Assembly (NCBI GenBank): GCA_015067315.1
Contig: SVMR01000002.1
Span: 1-64,000, forward strand
Length of the DNA stretch: 64,000 nt
DNA from: Oscillospiraceae bacterium
GTDB taxonomy: Bacteria; Bacillota; Clostridia; Oscillospirales; Ruminococcaceae
Direction of reading: 5' to 3'
The notes beneath the pieces were generated by a model. That model was not told the origin of the DNA and searched no databases. It worked only from the letters and a program-made list of their open reading frames with translations. Of the stretch, positions 14,804-22,146 are shown in pieces (position 1 is the stretch's first letter; every line of letters begins with the position of its first letter). The position numbers and the translations under genes were made by a program.

Positions 14804-16195
14804 TTATTTATCCTCTTTTTTTCGAATTGCGGAAAAAGCTTCGCCGACGCTTGAAACGCCGGTAAGATTGATTTTGTAATCTTCTTTATGCAGTTTTTTA
14901 AGGCACTGCGAAGGCAGTATCACTTCCGCAAAACCGAGTTTTTCGGCTTCCTTGATTCGGTTTTCAGCGTTGGAAACGCTTCGGAGTTCCCCGCCGAGCC
15001 CGATTTCTCCAAAAGCGACAATGCTGCTGTCAACAACCGTATCGGTAAGGCTTGAAATAAGTGCTATTGCAACGGAAAGATCCGCCGCAGGTTCGTCTAG
15101 TTTAAGTCCGCCGACAACGTTTATATAGGTATCCATGCTTCCGAAATAATAACCTGCCCTTTTTTCAAGAACGGCTATGAGCAAGGCGGTTCTGTTTATA
15201 TCAAATCCGTTTGAAGTTCTTCTTGGAACGCCGAATCCGGTTTTTGAAACAAGAGCCTGAACTTCCGCAAAAATAGGTCTTGTTCCCTCAATAATACAGC
15301 TTACGCAGGTTCCGGAAACGTTGGTGGGTCTTTCGGAAAGAAGCGCAACGGAGGGATTTTCAACCTCGCGAAGACCGTTTCCGTCCATTTCAAAAATTCC
15401 GATTTCGTTTGTGGAACCGAAACGGTTTTTGATTGAACGGAGAATCCTGTAACTCATGGTTCGTTCCCCTTCAAAATGAAGAACGGTATCGACGATATGC
15501 TCCATGACTTTCGGTCCGGCAATGGCGCCATCCTTATTAACGTGACCGACGATTATAATCGGAATATCCGCTTTTTTTGCGACTTTTGTTAAAATTGCGG
15601 TGCATTCCTTTACCTGTGTAACGCTTCCGGCGGAAGATGCTATTCCGGAAAAACTCATGGTCTGGATCGAATCCACCATTACCATATCCGGTTTTTCGCT
15701 GCTGATTGCGTTAACAACCTGGCCAATATCGGTATATGGCGCAATATAAAGATTTTTGCTTTCAACGCCGATTCTGTTTGCACGGAGTTTGAGCTGGGAT
15801 TTGCTTTCCTCGCCGGAAATATAAAGAATCTTCATTTTTTCGGAAAGTTTTCCGCAAATCTGCAAAAGCATGGTTGATTTTCCGATTCCGGGGTCGCCGC
15901 CAAGCAAAGTTACGGAACCTTTTACAATTCCACCGCCCAGAACCCTGTCGAGTTCGTCGATTCCGGTGACGTAGCGGAATTCTTCGCCGACATCAACTTC
16001 CGCTATGCTTGAAATTGTTTCCGCTTCCGGTTCGCCGATTACAAGACCGGCGGTTTTCTGTTTAGATGCGCTCTCTTCTGCCCGAACGTCCTCAATAAAA
16101 GTGTTCCATTCGCCGCATTCGGGGCATTTTCCCATCCATTTCGGGGTTTCGTATCCGCATTCGGAGCATACAAAAATCTTTTTGAGTTTTTCCAT
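14804..16195 (-). CDS. radA: DNA repair protein RadA (Sms)
   Basis: A protein of 463 residues, standard length. Order of domains: a four-Cys zinc finger (Cys10, 13, 24, 27), a RecA-like ATPase with Walker A 'GGDPGIGKST' (99-108), the RadA-specific 'KNRFG' at 256-260, and a Lon-protease-like C-terminal domain. It drives branch migration of recombination intermediates and processes stalled forks. It is followed after three bases by the GME-fold-like gene and preceded by cwlD, with only five bases between, so the three are probably one operon. Identification is secure. Confidence 0.98.
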   Translation of the reverse strand: MEKLKKIFVCSECGYETPKWMGKCPECGEWNTFIEDVRAEESASKQKTAGLVIGEPEAETISSIAEVDVGEEFRYVTGIDELDRVLGGGIVKGSVTLLGGDPGIGKSTMLLQICGKLSEKMKILYISGEESKSQLKLRANRIGVESKNLYIAPYTDIGQVVNAISSEKPDMVMVDSIQTMSFSGIASSAGSVTQVKECTAILTKVAKKADIPIIIVGHVNKDGAIAGPKVMEHIVDTVLHFEGERTMSYRILRSIKNRFGSTNEIGIFEMDGNGLREVENPSVALLSERPTNVSGTCVSCIIEGTRPIFAEVQALVSKTGFGVPRRTSNGFDINRTALLIAVLEKRAGYYFGSMDTYINVVGGLKLDEPAADLSVAIALISSLTDTVVDSSIVAFGEIGLGGELRSVSNAENRIKEAEKLGFAEVILPSQCLKKLHKEDYKINLTGVSSVGEAFSAIRKKEDK

Positions 16196-16200
16196 TATTA

Positions 16201-16917
16201 TTAAACTTCCCTTTCGGTAAGATGTTTTACTGTCGAAACCGCAATCGCAAAAGCCATTTTGTTCTGATAACCGTCGTCGCTCAGCAAAGCCGCTTCGCTG
16301 TTATTTGAAATAAAACCGCATTCAACAAGAACCGCCGGTTTTTCAGTATGATAAAGAATATAAATTTCTTTTGCAGCCTGTTTTATAACCCGGTTGTTTT
16401 CCGGTTGGAGCATTGAGGAAATTCCGTCCTGAAGCGATTTTGCAAGAAGTTCGCTTTCCGGATTGTTTTTGCTGTAAAAAACCTGCGCGCCTTTTGCTTC
16501 TCCTCCGAAGATATTCTGGTGAATCGAAATCGAACAAAGACAGGGAGATTTTTCAATTTGTTCAAGGCGGTTTTTTATATCGGAAACTTTTTTCTCCCTT
16601 TGCGTTTTAAGTCCATCATCACAGGTCATTTTATCAGTTTCCCTCGTGAATTCGATTTCGTAACCGAGAAATTCAAAAAATGCCGCTGTTTTAAGCGTTA
16701 TCGAAAGATTTATATCCTTTTCGATTATTCCTCCGATTCCTATTGCGCCGCCGTCTTCTCCGCCGTGACCCGCATCGAGAAGGATTATGCGTTTTTCGGT
16801 AATTTTGGAAGACGAAACGGCGGAAGCGTTGTTTTCTGGAAAATATAAAAACGGAGCAATAACGATAAAAAAGGCTGAAACGGTAAGAACAACCGCTTTT
16901 GCGACGATATATTTCAA
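16201..16917 (-). CDS. cwlD: Sporulation N-acetylmuramoyl-L-alanine amidase CwlD
   Basis: A protein of 238 residues starting at TTG 16917; no ATG lies in frame near the front, and AAGGGAG is 11 bases upstream. A signal anchor spans about 5-26. The amidase_3 domain shows zinc-ligand motifs 'LLDAGHGGEDGGA' (46-58), 'EKDINLS', 'SIHQN' and the catalytic Glu in 'AVLVECGFISN'. CwlD makes muramic-delta-lactam in spore cortex together with PdaA, which lets germination enzymes recognise the cortex. Length and motifs match CwlD rather than the longer vegetative amidases. It lies upstream of radA on the same strand. Confidence 0.9.
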   Translation of the reverse strand: MKYIVAKAVVLTVSAFFIVIAPFLYFPENNASAVSSSKITEKRIILLDAGHGGEDGGAIGIGGIIEKDINLSITLKTAAFFEFLGYEIEFTRETDKMTCDDGLKTQREKKVSDIKNRLEQIEKSPCLCSISIHQNIFGGEAKGAQVFYSKNNPESELLAKSLQDGISSMLQPENNRVIKQAAKEIYILYHTEKPAVLVECGFISNNSEAALLSDDGYQNKMAFAIAVSTVKHLTEREV

Positions 16918-17067
16918 AGAAAAGCACTCTCCCTTCGCGTTTCTTAATAATACGCAAAAAGAGATTACTCTATACCGGTTATTTTATCACAAAAACATTT
17001 GTTTGTATATCCAAAAATTATTATTTAAATTTGTATATTAATTAATAAATTATTTTCATTTATATCG

Positions 17068-17096
17068 TTGACTTTCACACGATAAAGTGTTAAAAT
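17068..17096 (+). promoter_or_regulatory. Promoter of yerC with inverted repeat in the spacer
   Basis: TTGACT (17068-17073), a 17-base spacer and TAAAAT (17091-17096). The spacer contains ACAC-GATAAA-GTGT, a small inverted repeat placed where a repressor would block polymerase. A GCTGA/TTCAGC leader hairpin with a short T run follows at about 17103-17123. Confidence 0.65.
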
Positions 17097-17147
17097 TAAA
17101 AAGCTGAGATATTTCAGCATTTTAAAGTGTAAAGGAGTGTTTCTTTT

Positions 17148-17450
17148 ATGAACAGTCGTCTTAAAGATGAAAGTCTTGATGAACTTTTTGAGGCTATTCT
17201 TACCCTTGAAAATAAGGAAGAATGCTATAGCTTCTTCCGCGATCTTTGCACTGTTCCGGAACTGAAAACCCTTTCCCAGCGTTTTCACGTTGCAAAAATG
17301 CTTGTTGATAAAAGAGTTTACAGCGATATTGTTGAAGAAACCGGTGCTTCCACAGCGACTATCAGCCGTGTAAACCGTTCTCTTTCCGAAGATTACGATT
17401 CCTGCGGTGGATATATCCTTGTTTTCAACCGTCTTGAGGGGAAAAAATGA
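17148..17450 (+). CDS. yerC: YerC/YecD-family TrpR-like regulator
   Basis: A protein of 100 residues after AAGGAG. The opening 'SRLKDESLDELFEAILTLENKEECYSFFRDLCT' and 'ELKTLSQRFHVAKMLVDKRVYSDIVEETGASTATISRVNRSL' follow the YerC/YecD family, a helix-turn-helix relative of the tryptophan repressor. Residues 57-80 form the DNA-binding helices. Its regulon is not established. It overlaps the following methyltransferase gene by four bases (ATGA), so the two are coupled. The inverted repeat inside its promoter is a natural candidate for autoregulation. Confidence 0.92.
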   Translation: MNSRLKDESLDELFEAILTLENKEECYSFFRDLCTVPELKTLSQRFHVAKMLVDKRVYSDIVEETGASTATISRVNRSLSEDYDSCGGYILVFNRLEGKK

Positions 17451-18196
17451 GCGATTACGGCGATTTTGCAAGATTTTACGATAAGTTTACTTCAAACGTT
17501 GATTACCCCGCAAGGGCAAGATATTTCGATACTGTGATTCAAAAATACAATCCAAACGCACAGATCGTTCTCGATTTTGCCTGCGGAACAGGTTCCCTCA
17601 GCTTTGAGCTTGAACAGTTCGGATATGATATTGTCGCGGTGGATAATTCCTACGAAATGCTTTCCGTCGGAATGGATAAAAAAGCGGAACTTGAAAGCAA
17701 CGTCCTCTTCCTTTGCCAGGAAATGAGCGAGCTTGATCTTTTCGGAACCATTGACGCAACGGTTTGCGCCCTTGACAGCATAAACCACGTTATCGACGAA
17801 GAGGAAGTAAAGGATATTTTCAAAAAGGTTTCCCTTTTTTCCAACAGAGGCGCAGTTTTTGTTTTTGACGTAAATACCGTTTATAAACATCAGGAAGTTC
17901 TTGCAAATAACTGTTTTGTTTACGAAAACAAAAATACGTTTTGCGCATGGCAGAATAATCTTGACAAAGACGGAGTTACCGTTGATATTTCTCTTGATTT
18001 CTTCGATAAAACCGAAAATGACGGACTTTATTGCCGTTACAGCAGCGATTTTTCCGAAAGAGCCTATGAAATCGAAGATCTTAAAAAATGGCTTACCGAT
18101 GCGGGTTTTGAGGCAAAAGCAGTTTTTGATGAAGACAGCTTTCTTCCCCTTCGCCGGGACAGCCAAAGAGCGGTTATTGTGGCAATCAAAAAATGA
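17447..18196 (+). CDS. Class I SAM-dependent methyltransferase
   Basis: A protein of 249 residues coupled to yerC by an ATGA overlap. The N-terminal 'YGDFARFYDKFT' is typical of small-molecule or tRNA-like class I methyltransferases. Motif I 'VLDFACGTGSLSFELEQFG' (about 42-60), an acidic ribose-binding residue in 'DIVAVDNSYEML' and 'VCALDSINHV' follow. The substrate cannot be deduced. No cofactor or antibiotic cluster is adjacent. It is likely soluble. The transcript runs from the yerC promoter; the tRNA genes downstream have their own promoter. Confidence 0.88.
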   Translation: MSDYGDFARFYDKFTSNVDYPARARYFDTVIQKYNPNAQIVLDFACGTGSLSFELEQFGYDIVAVDNSYEMLSVGMDKKAELESNVLFLCQEMSELDLFGTIDATVCALDSINHVIDEEEVKDIFKKVSLFSNRGAVFVFDVNTVYKHQEVLANNCFVYENKNTFCAWQNNLDKDGVTVDISLDFFDKTENDGLYCRYSSDFSERAYEIEDLKKWLTDAGFEAKAVFDEDSFLPLRRDSQRAVIVAIKK

Positions 18197-18229
18197 ATGA
18201 AATTTTTTTGAAAAATTTTCAAAAAAAGG

Positions 18230-18258
18230 TTGACTTTTTTAAAATCTTGGTATATAAT
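18230..18258 (+). promoter_or_regulatory. Promoter of the tRNA-Val pair
   Basis: TTGACT (18230-18235), a 17-base spacer and consensus TATAAT (18253-18258), 14 bases upstream of the first tRNA. Confidence 0.85.
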
Positions 18259-18271
18259 AAAAAAGTCGTCT

Positions 18272-18348
18272 GGGGGCATAGCTCAGCTGGTTAGAGCACC
18301 TGCCTTACAAGCAGGGGGTCATAGGTTCGAGTCCTATTGTCCCCACCA
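18272..18348 (+). tRNA. tRNA-Val (anticodon TAC), copy 1
   Basis: A 77-base cloverleaf with acceptor stem GGGGGCA/TGTCCCC, D-loop AGCTCAGCTGGTTAGAGC, anticodon TAC, T-loop GGTTCGAGTCC and a coded CCA end. It is identical to copy 2. Confidence 0.98.
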
Positions 18349-18350
18349 GA

Positions 18351-18383
18351 AAAACCGCAGCGGAAAAGCTGCGGTTCTTTTTA
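18351..18383 (+). terminator. Terminator after tRNA-Val copy 1
   Basis: Stem ACCGCAGC / GCTGCGGT with a GGAAAA loop, then TTCTTTTT. A near copy follows tRNA-Val copy 2. Confidence 0.85.
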
Positions 18384-18397
18384 TCAAATATTCATAC

Positions 18398-18474
18398 GGG
18401 GGCATAGCTCAGCTGGTTAGAGCACCTGCCTTACAAGCAGGGGGTCATAGGTTCGAGTCCTATTGTCCCCACCA
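18398..18474 (+). tRNA. tRNA-Val (anticodon TAC), copy 2
   Basis: Identical in sequence to the copy at 18272-18348, including the coded CCA. The whole unit (tRNA plus terminator) repeats with a period of 126 bases, indicating tandem duplication. No -10/-35 of good quality is visible between the copies. Confidence 0.98.
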
Positions 18475-18476
18475 TG

Positions 18477-18514
18477 AAAAACCGCAGCGAAAAAAGCTGC
18501 GGTTCTTTTTTTTA
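18477..18514 (+). terminator. Terminator after tRNA-Val copy 2
   Basis: Stem ACCGCAGC (18481-18488) / GCTGCGGT (18496-18503), followed by TTC and eight T residues. Confidence 0.85.
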
Positions 18515-18611
18515 TAAAAAACTGTCTTCCCTGCTGTTTTTTTATGTTTTTCAGCAAAAACGGCTCTTTTTATTAATCGGATTTTATAGTATAATATTAT
18601 CGGGTGATTTT

Positions 18612-19580
18612 ATGAAACATATTGTAAACACAGTAAGCGAAAATCTTTGGCTTGAACAGTATAAGGACAAAGCCGATATGAACAAGTTTATTTCCGATTG
18701 CCTTTGCGATGGCTGCGAAGTAATCCGCGGCGGCGAAGACACAACAGGAATTTACGATAAAGATAACGTAATCGGCGTTCATCTTTTCTTCTATCCTGCC
18801 TGGCTTGATTTTTGGAACAACGATATTGAAAAACTGAAACTCCATTTCGGAACGCAGGAAGTCTGGGAAGGATATTACAGAGCAAAAAACCGTGAAGAGT
18901 TCCTTCTTCCCTACCGCGCGGATATGGAATACGCGGAAGAAATGGGCGCGGAATACGTTGTTTTCCATGTAAACGACGTTTCCAACGAGGAAGTTATCAC
19001 CTATGAATGGGAACATTCCGACGAAGAAGTCATCCGCGCAGTTGCGGAGATTGTAAACGAGCTTACGAGGGGAAAAAATTACCATTTCAAGCTCCTGTTC
19101 GAAAATCTCTTTACTCCCGGAATGATGCTTTTAAAACCCGCAGAAACGGCTCTTATGCTTGAACTTACGGATTACGAAAACAAAGGCATTCTTATGGATA
19201 CGGGCCATCTGATGTGCGCTCCCCAGAATATTTATACCGAAGAACAGGGAATCGATTTTGTTCTCGAAACGGTAAAAAAACACGGTGAGCTTGCAAAGGA
19301 ATTCAAGGCGCTCCACCTCCATAAATCCACCACCGGAGAATATATACAGAAGCATAAAACCCTTAATATAACTCCGAAAGAGGATTTTTACGAACGCTGG
19401 GGCCAGGGATACGATATCATTCTCAATATAGATATGCACCGGCCTTTTGAAAACCCGAGAGTTCAGGAAATTCTTGAACTTGTTGAACCGGAATACGTTA
19501 CCCACGAAATTTCCGCAAAAAACCGCGAAGAAAAACTTGAAAAAGTTCTTTGCCAGATGAAAGCGCTTGGAAGAATTTAA
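18612..19580 (+). CDS. TIM-barrel protein, xylose-isomerase-like/AP-endonuclease-2 superfamily
   Basis: A protein of 322 residues starting at ATG 18612; a TATAAT at 18590-18595 lies just upstream, and a longer frame would run through the tRNA terminator. Pattern of metal-dependent sugar isomerase/epimerase barrels: 'VIGVHLFFYPAWLDFW', 'AEYVVFHVND' (about 116-125), 'LLFENLFTPGMMLLKPAE', 'KGILMDTGHLMCA' and 'FKALHLHKST', with His/Asp/Glu residues at strand ends as metal ligands. The substrate is unknown. It is monocistronic between the tRNA terminator and its own terminator. Confidence 0.82.
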   Translation: MKHIVNTVSENLWLEQYKDKADMNKFISDCLCDGCEVIRGGEDTTGIYDKDNVIGVHLFFYPAWLDFWNNDIEKLKLHFGTQEVWEGYYRAKNREEFLLPYRADMEYAEEMGAEYVVFHVNDVSNEEVITYEWEHSDEEVIRAVAEIVNELTRGKNYHFKLLFENLFTPGMMLLKPAETALMLELTDYENKGILMDTGHLMCAPQNIYTEEQGIDFVLETVKKHGELAKEFKALHLHKSTTGEYIQKHKTLNITPKEDFYERWGQGYDIILNIDMHRPFENPRVQEILELVEPEYVTHEISAKNREEKLEKVLCQMKALGRI

Positions 19581-19586
19581 ACGAAA

Positions 19587-19618
19587 AAAAGACCCGCAGA
19601 GCGGGTCTTTTTTTATCT
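19587..19618. terminator. Bidirectional terminator
   Basis: Stem AAAGACCCGC / GCGGGTCTTT with an AGA loop and T/A runs on both sides. It ends the TIM-barrel transcript on the plus strand and the cobalamin cluster on the minus strand. Confidence 0.9.
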
Positions 19619-19621
19619 TGA

Positions 19622-19852
19622 TTACTCAAAATTGTTTTCATAAGCTGCCGTATCAATAATCAGTTTTTTGCAGTTCGGACAGCAATCACATTCGATATGA
19701 TGCGGAGACATAAAAGGAACATCCAAACGTAATGCATATTTTTCCTTATTGTCGGGTAAAGTGCTTAGTTTATGTTTTCTTTCGCTCCATATTGTGTTTC
19801 CGCAATTCAAATATCCGTGAAGCATTTCTGTATTACAAAAAGGACATTTCAC
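19622..19852 (-). CDS. Small zinc-ribbon protein (PF20097/DUF6487-like)
   Basis: A protein of 76 residues. The start is taken as GTG 19852 because GGAGGGGG lies seven bases before it; a TTG frame start further up would overlap that site and the previous gene's end. Two CxxC knuckles, CPFC (near the start) and CPNC (near residue 60), enclose 'GNTIWSERKHKLSTLP', matching the small PF20097-type zinc-ribbon family. The function is unknown; metal binding is inferred. It is the last gene of the cobalamin cluster and may have nothing to do with B12. Confidence 0.75.
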   Translation of the reverse strand: MKCPFCNTEMLHGYLNCGNTIWSERKHKLSTLPDNKEKYALRLDVPFMSPHHIECDCCPNCKKLIIDTAAYENNFE

Positions 19853-19868
19853 AGAGAAGCCCCCTCCG

Positions 19869-20462
19869 TTAATCAAGTGTTATTTTTTCATAAGAAACAG
19901 GTTTTTTATCTTCATCAAATATGATTTTATAGCCTTCGGAAGGCTTTGGCTGCCATGCGTAGAAATGTTCGGCAGTTTCATCACCCGGGAACCAGGTGAG
20001 CATTAAACCGGCGATAACGCCGCCGTGGCAAACGATTATGCAATCGGTTCCGATATATTCCTTCATGGCTTCAAGAGAGCGGTTTAACATAATTTCTCCG
20101 CTTTCGCCGTTCGGGCAAACGTTGCGCCAGTTGTCGCCGGTGATCCAGTCCTGATAGTCTTCCCTGTCTTTCAGTTCCTCATAGCTTTGCATCTCAAAAT
20201 CGCCGAAGCTGAATTCCCTCATTCGCGGGTCGGTTTCATGAGAAACCTCCCTTCCGTACATTTCAAAAAGGGTCTGTTCCGTTCTGCAAAGATCGGTTGT
20301 GATTATTCTGAATCCCTCGGTATCGGGATATATTTTTGCTTCCCGGCGTTCCCGGATTGCCTCAATTCCCTCTTCAATAAGCGGAATATCTGTGCTTCCG
20401 TAATATAAACGGCGTTTGTTGCCTTCGGTAATTCCGTGGCGGAAAAGATAAATCGTGCTCAT
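19869..20462 (-). CDS. Histidine phosphatase, probable alpha-ribazole phosphatase
   Basis: A protein of 197 residues of the phosphoglycerate-mutase-like superfamily: 'YLFRHGITEGN' with the phosphorylated His near residue 9, 'RTEQTLFEM', 'REFSFGDFE' and the second His in 'IIVCHGGVIAG'. In a cluster with cobS, cobT and cobU the natural role is CobC, removing the 5'-phosphate of alpha-ribazole phosphate or adenosylcobalamin phosphate. The family is broad and specificity is inferred from context only. Its stop is one base before the start of the short CobU-like gene's stop region, so genes are tightly packed. The start ATG lies in a TGAGCACG oligomer. Confidence 0.8.
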   Translation of the reverse strand: MSTIYLFRHGITEGNKRRLYYGSTDIPLIEEGIEAIRERREAKIYPDTEGFRIITTDLCRTEQTLFEMYGREVSHETDPRMREFSFGDFEMQSYEELKDREDYQDWITGDNWRNVCPNGESGEIMLNRSLEAMKEYIGTDCIIVCHGGVIAGLMLTWFPGDETAEHFYAWQPKPSEGYKIIFDEDKKPVSYEKITLD

Positions 20463-20463
20463 T

Positions 20464-20841
20464 TTATTTCAACCTCTGGGAAAGTCCGCAAAAAATTCTT
20501 GTAACGTGCTCAGATTTTTTGGAAAGTTTTATAAGAAGCCTTCCGTTTGCCTCGCGCCATGCCCGTTCGGTTTTGTCAATGGGTACAACTCCGCAGGAAA
20601 TATCGTCGGAAATGATGATTTTATCGCCGATGTTTTCCGCGTGCTCAAAAAAATAATCCACCGGTTCAATTCCGTGCTCAACGCACCAGAAGCTGAAGCG
20701 TTCAATATGGCTTATACATTTTTTATCAAATTCCGGCGCGGAATCTTTTTCACAAACAAAGATTTCCTCATCGGAAATATCAAAATTTTCTTTTGCAAAA
20801 GCGGTTTTGCCCTGAAAAGCGCCGCCGATTATAAGTTCCAT
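20464..20841 (-). CDS. Short CobU-like P-loop protein
   Basis: A protein of 125 residues, against about 180 for CobU. It has a P-loop 'GGAFQGKTAFA' (6-16), 'IISDDISCGVVPIDKTERAWREANGRLL' and a final 'RIFCGLSQRLK', which match the end of CobU ('G.GVVP....R.FR...GR', 'GIPLRLK'). The middle, where CobU has its guanylylated His and base-binding region, is shortened. A full CobU is coded two genes upstream. It may be a kinase-only paralogue working in adenosylcobinamide salvage, or a regulator. It is not an obvious pseudogene: the frame is intact with its own start and binding site. Confidence 0.72.
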   Translation of the reverse strand: MELIIGGAFQGKTAFAKENFDISDEEIFVCEKDSAPEFDKKCISHIERFSFWCVEHGIEPVDYFFEHAENIGDKIIISDDISCGVVPIDKTERAWREANGRLLIKLSKKSEHVTRIFCGLSQRLK

Positions 20842-20851
20842 AAAATTCTCC

Positions 20852-21607
20852 TTAAAAAACAGTCAAAGCAACGATTCCGAAAAGTTCCGCAAGAGTATGT
20901 CCGAATCCGGTAACATCGCCGGAAAAACCGTCAAGATTTTTGAAGGCATAAGCGGTGCAGATTACGTATCCGACAACGGTTGCAAAACAGGAAACAAGAC
21001 CTTCGTTTCCGCAGATTAAATAAGCGAGCGCAAAGGAAACAACAAGAATTACGGAAATTGCAGTGATATTTCCCTTGCTTATTCCCTGCTGAAAGTTTCC
21101 TGCGTATTCGCTGTGGCCCATTGGACGGAGAGTTGAAACACCGATTGCGCTGCAGGCTCTTGAAAGCATGCAGATGAAAATAAGCGAAAGCATATTTTCG
21201 CTTCCGTCTGCGGAAGCAAAAGCCGCAAAGCTGAAAATCATCAGAATCGCAAGACCTACAACAGCAAAGGAACCGACATGGGAATCTTTAAGAATTTCTC
21301 TCTTTTTTTCAAGAGGTCTTCTTGAAAAAATCGCGTCGCAGCAATCCATATATCCGTCAAGATGGATTCCGCCGGTTAAAAGATAAGGCAAAAGCGCAAG
21401 TAAAGCCGCTCCGAACATTTGCGGGCAGTTCATTTTATCGAGAAGAATTGCCGCAAGCGCCCAGATTCCGCCGATTACCGTTCCAACGAAGGGAAAAACA
21501 ACAAGCATAAGTGAGCGCACGGAATCTTCCCAGACATGGGAAAAAGGTGTCGGAATTGCGCAGAACATGCTGAAACTCATGCAAAACGCTTTAATAAGTT
21601 TTTTCAA
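20852..21607 (-). CDS. cobS: Adenosylcobinamide-GDP ribazoletransferase
   Basis: A membrane protein of 251 residues with about six hydrophobic segments. It joins alpha-ribazole to adenosylcobinamide-GDP, giving adenosylcobalamin. Signature stretches are 'TGGIHLDGYMDCCDAIFSRR', 'KREILKDSHVGSFAV', 'ISKGNITA' and the closing 'LDGFSGDVTGFGHTLAE', with the Asp-rich first cytoplasmic loop that binds Mg-GDP substrate. It overlaps cobU by four bases and so is coupled to it. Identification is secure. Confidence 0.95.
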   Translation of the reverse strand: MKKLIKAFCMSFSMFCAIPTPFSHVWEDSVRSLMLVVFPFVGTVIGGIWALAAILLDKMNCPQMFGAALLALLPYLLTGGIHLDGYMDCCDAIFSRRPLEKKREILKDSHVGSFAVVGLAILMIFSFAAFASADGSENMLSLIFICMLSRACSAIGVSTLRPMGHSEYAGNFQQGISKGNITAISVILVVSFALAYLICGNEGLVSCFATVVGYVICTAYAFKNLDGFSGDVTGFGHTLAELFGIVALTVF

Positions 21608-22146
21608 ACAAGTTCAGCTCCTTTATAAAAAATAATCTGATTGCAGGAAAATTCCGCGACAACGTCGCATTTTTCCGCAAGAGCCCGGTCAACTTTCGCA
21701 AGACCTTCTCTGTAAGAATCGGTCCATTCGTCATAAAAAGCCGCGTCGCAGAAAATATTATCGGAAACAAAAACAACGTTTTCAACGGAATCGGCAAACA
21801 AAAGAAGTTCCTTCGCAACTTTTGCGGGAGCTTCTTTATTTATATCTCCGCTCATTCCGCAGAACATTTCGTTGGATAAAAGCGCGGTTACACTATCGAC
21901 AAGGTATGTTCCTTTACAGTCGAATTCTTCGCTGTGCAATGCGATATTTCTGCCCCATTCGGCGGTTTTGAATCCCCAGCCGGATCTTTCTTTTCTGTGG
22001 CGCAAAACTCTTGCGTCGTCTTCATCATCTCTCGGTTCCATTGTCGCAAGATACCAGAGATGTTCTTCGGAAGAAAGCTTTTTTGCAATTTTCTGGGCAA
22101 ACATGGATTTTCCGTTTTTGGCTCCGCCGGATATATAAATCTTCAT
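21604..22146 (-). CDS. cobU: Adenosylcobinamide kinase/guanylyltransferase
   Basis: A protein of 180 residues, the usual length. P-loop 'GGAKNGKSMFA' (7-17), then 'LWYLATMEPRDDEDDARVLRHRKERSGWGFKTAEW' with the His-Arg segment that carries the guanylylated histidine, and 'YLVDSVTALLSN'. It phosphorylates adenosylcobinamide and transfers GMP. It overlaps cobT and cobS by four bases each. The C-terminal end ('CNQIIFYKGAELV') differs from the typical 'GIPLRLK', which instead ends the short paralogue at 20464; the two may share functions. Confidence 0.9.
   Translation of the reverse strand: MKIYISGGAKNGKSMFAQKIAKKLSSEEHLWYLATMEPRDDEDDARVLRHRKERSGWGFKTAEWGRNIALHSEEFDCKGTYLVDSVTALLSNEMFCGMSGDINKEAPAKVAKELLLFADSVENVVFVSDNIFCDAAFYDEWTDSYREGLAKVDRALAEKCDVVAEFSCNQIIFYKGAELV

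Noticed and set aside
18474..18611. Upstream start for the TIM-barrel gene at the CCA end of tRNA-Val copy 2
   Set aside because: It would translate through the tRNA terminator; a TATAAT at 18590 and ATG at 18612 fit the conserved protein start.
20464..20841. Short CobU-like gene as a pseudogene fragment
   Set aside because: Start, stop, P-loop and conserved end are intact and spacing is operonic; shortening is internal and in frame.
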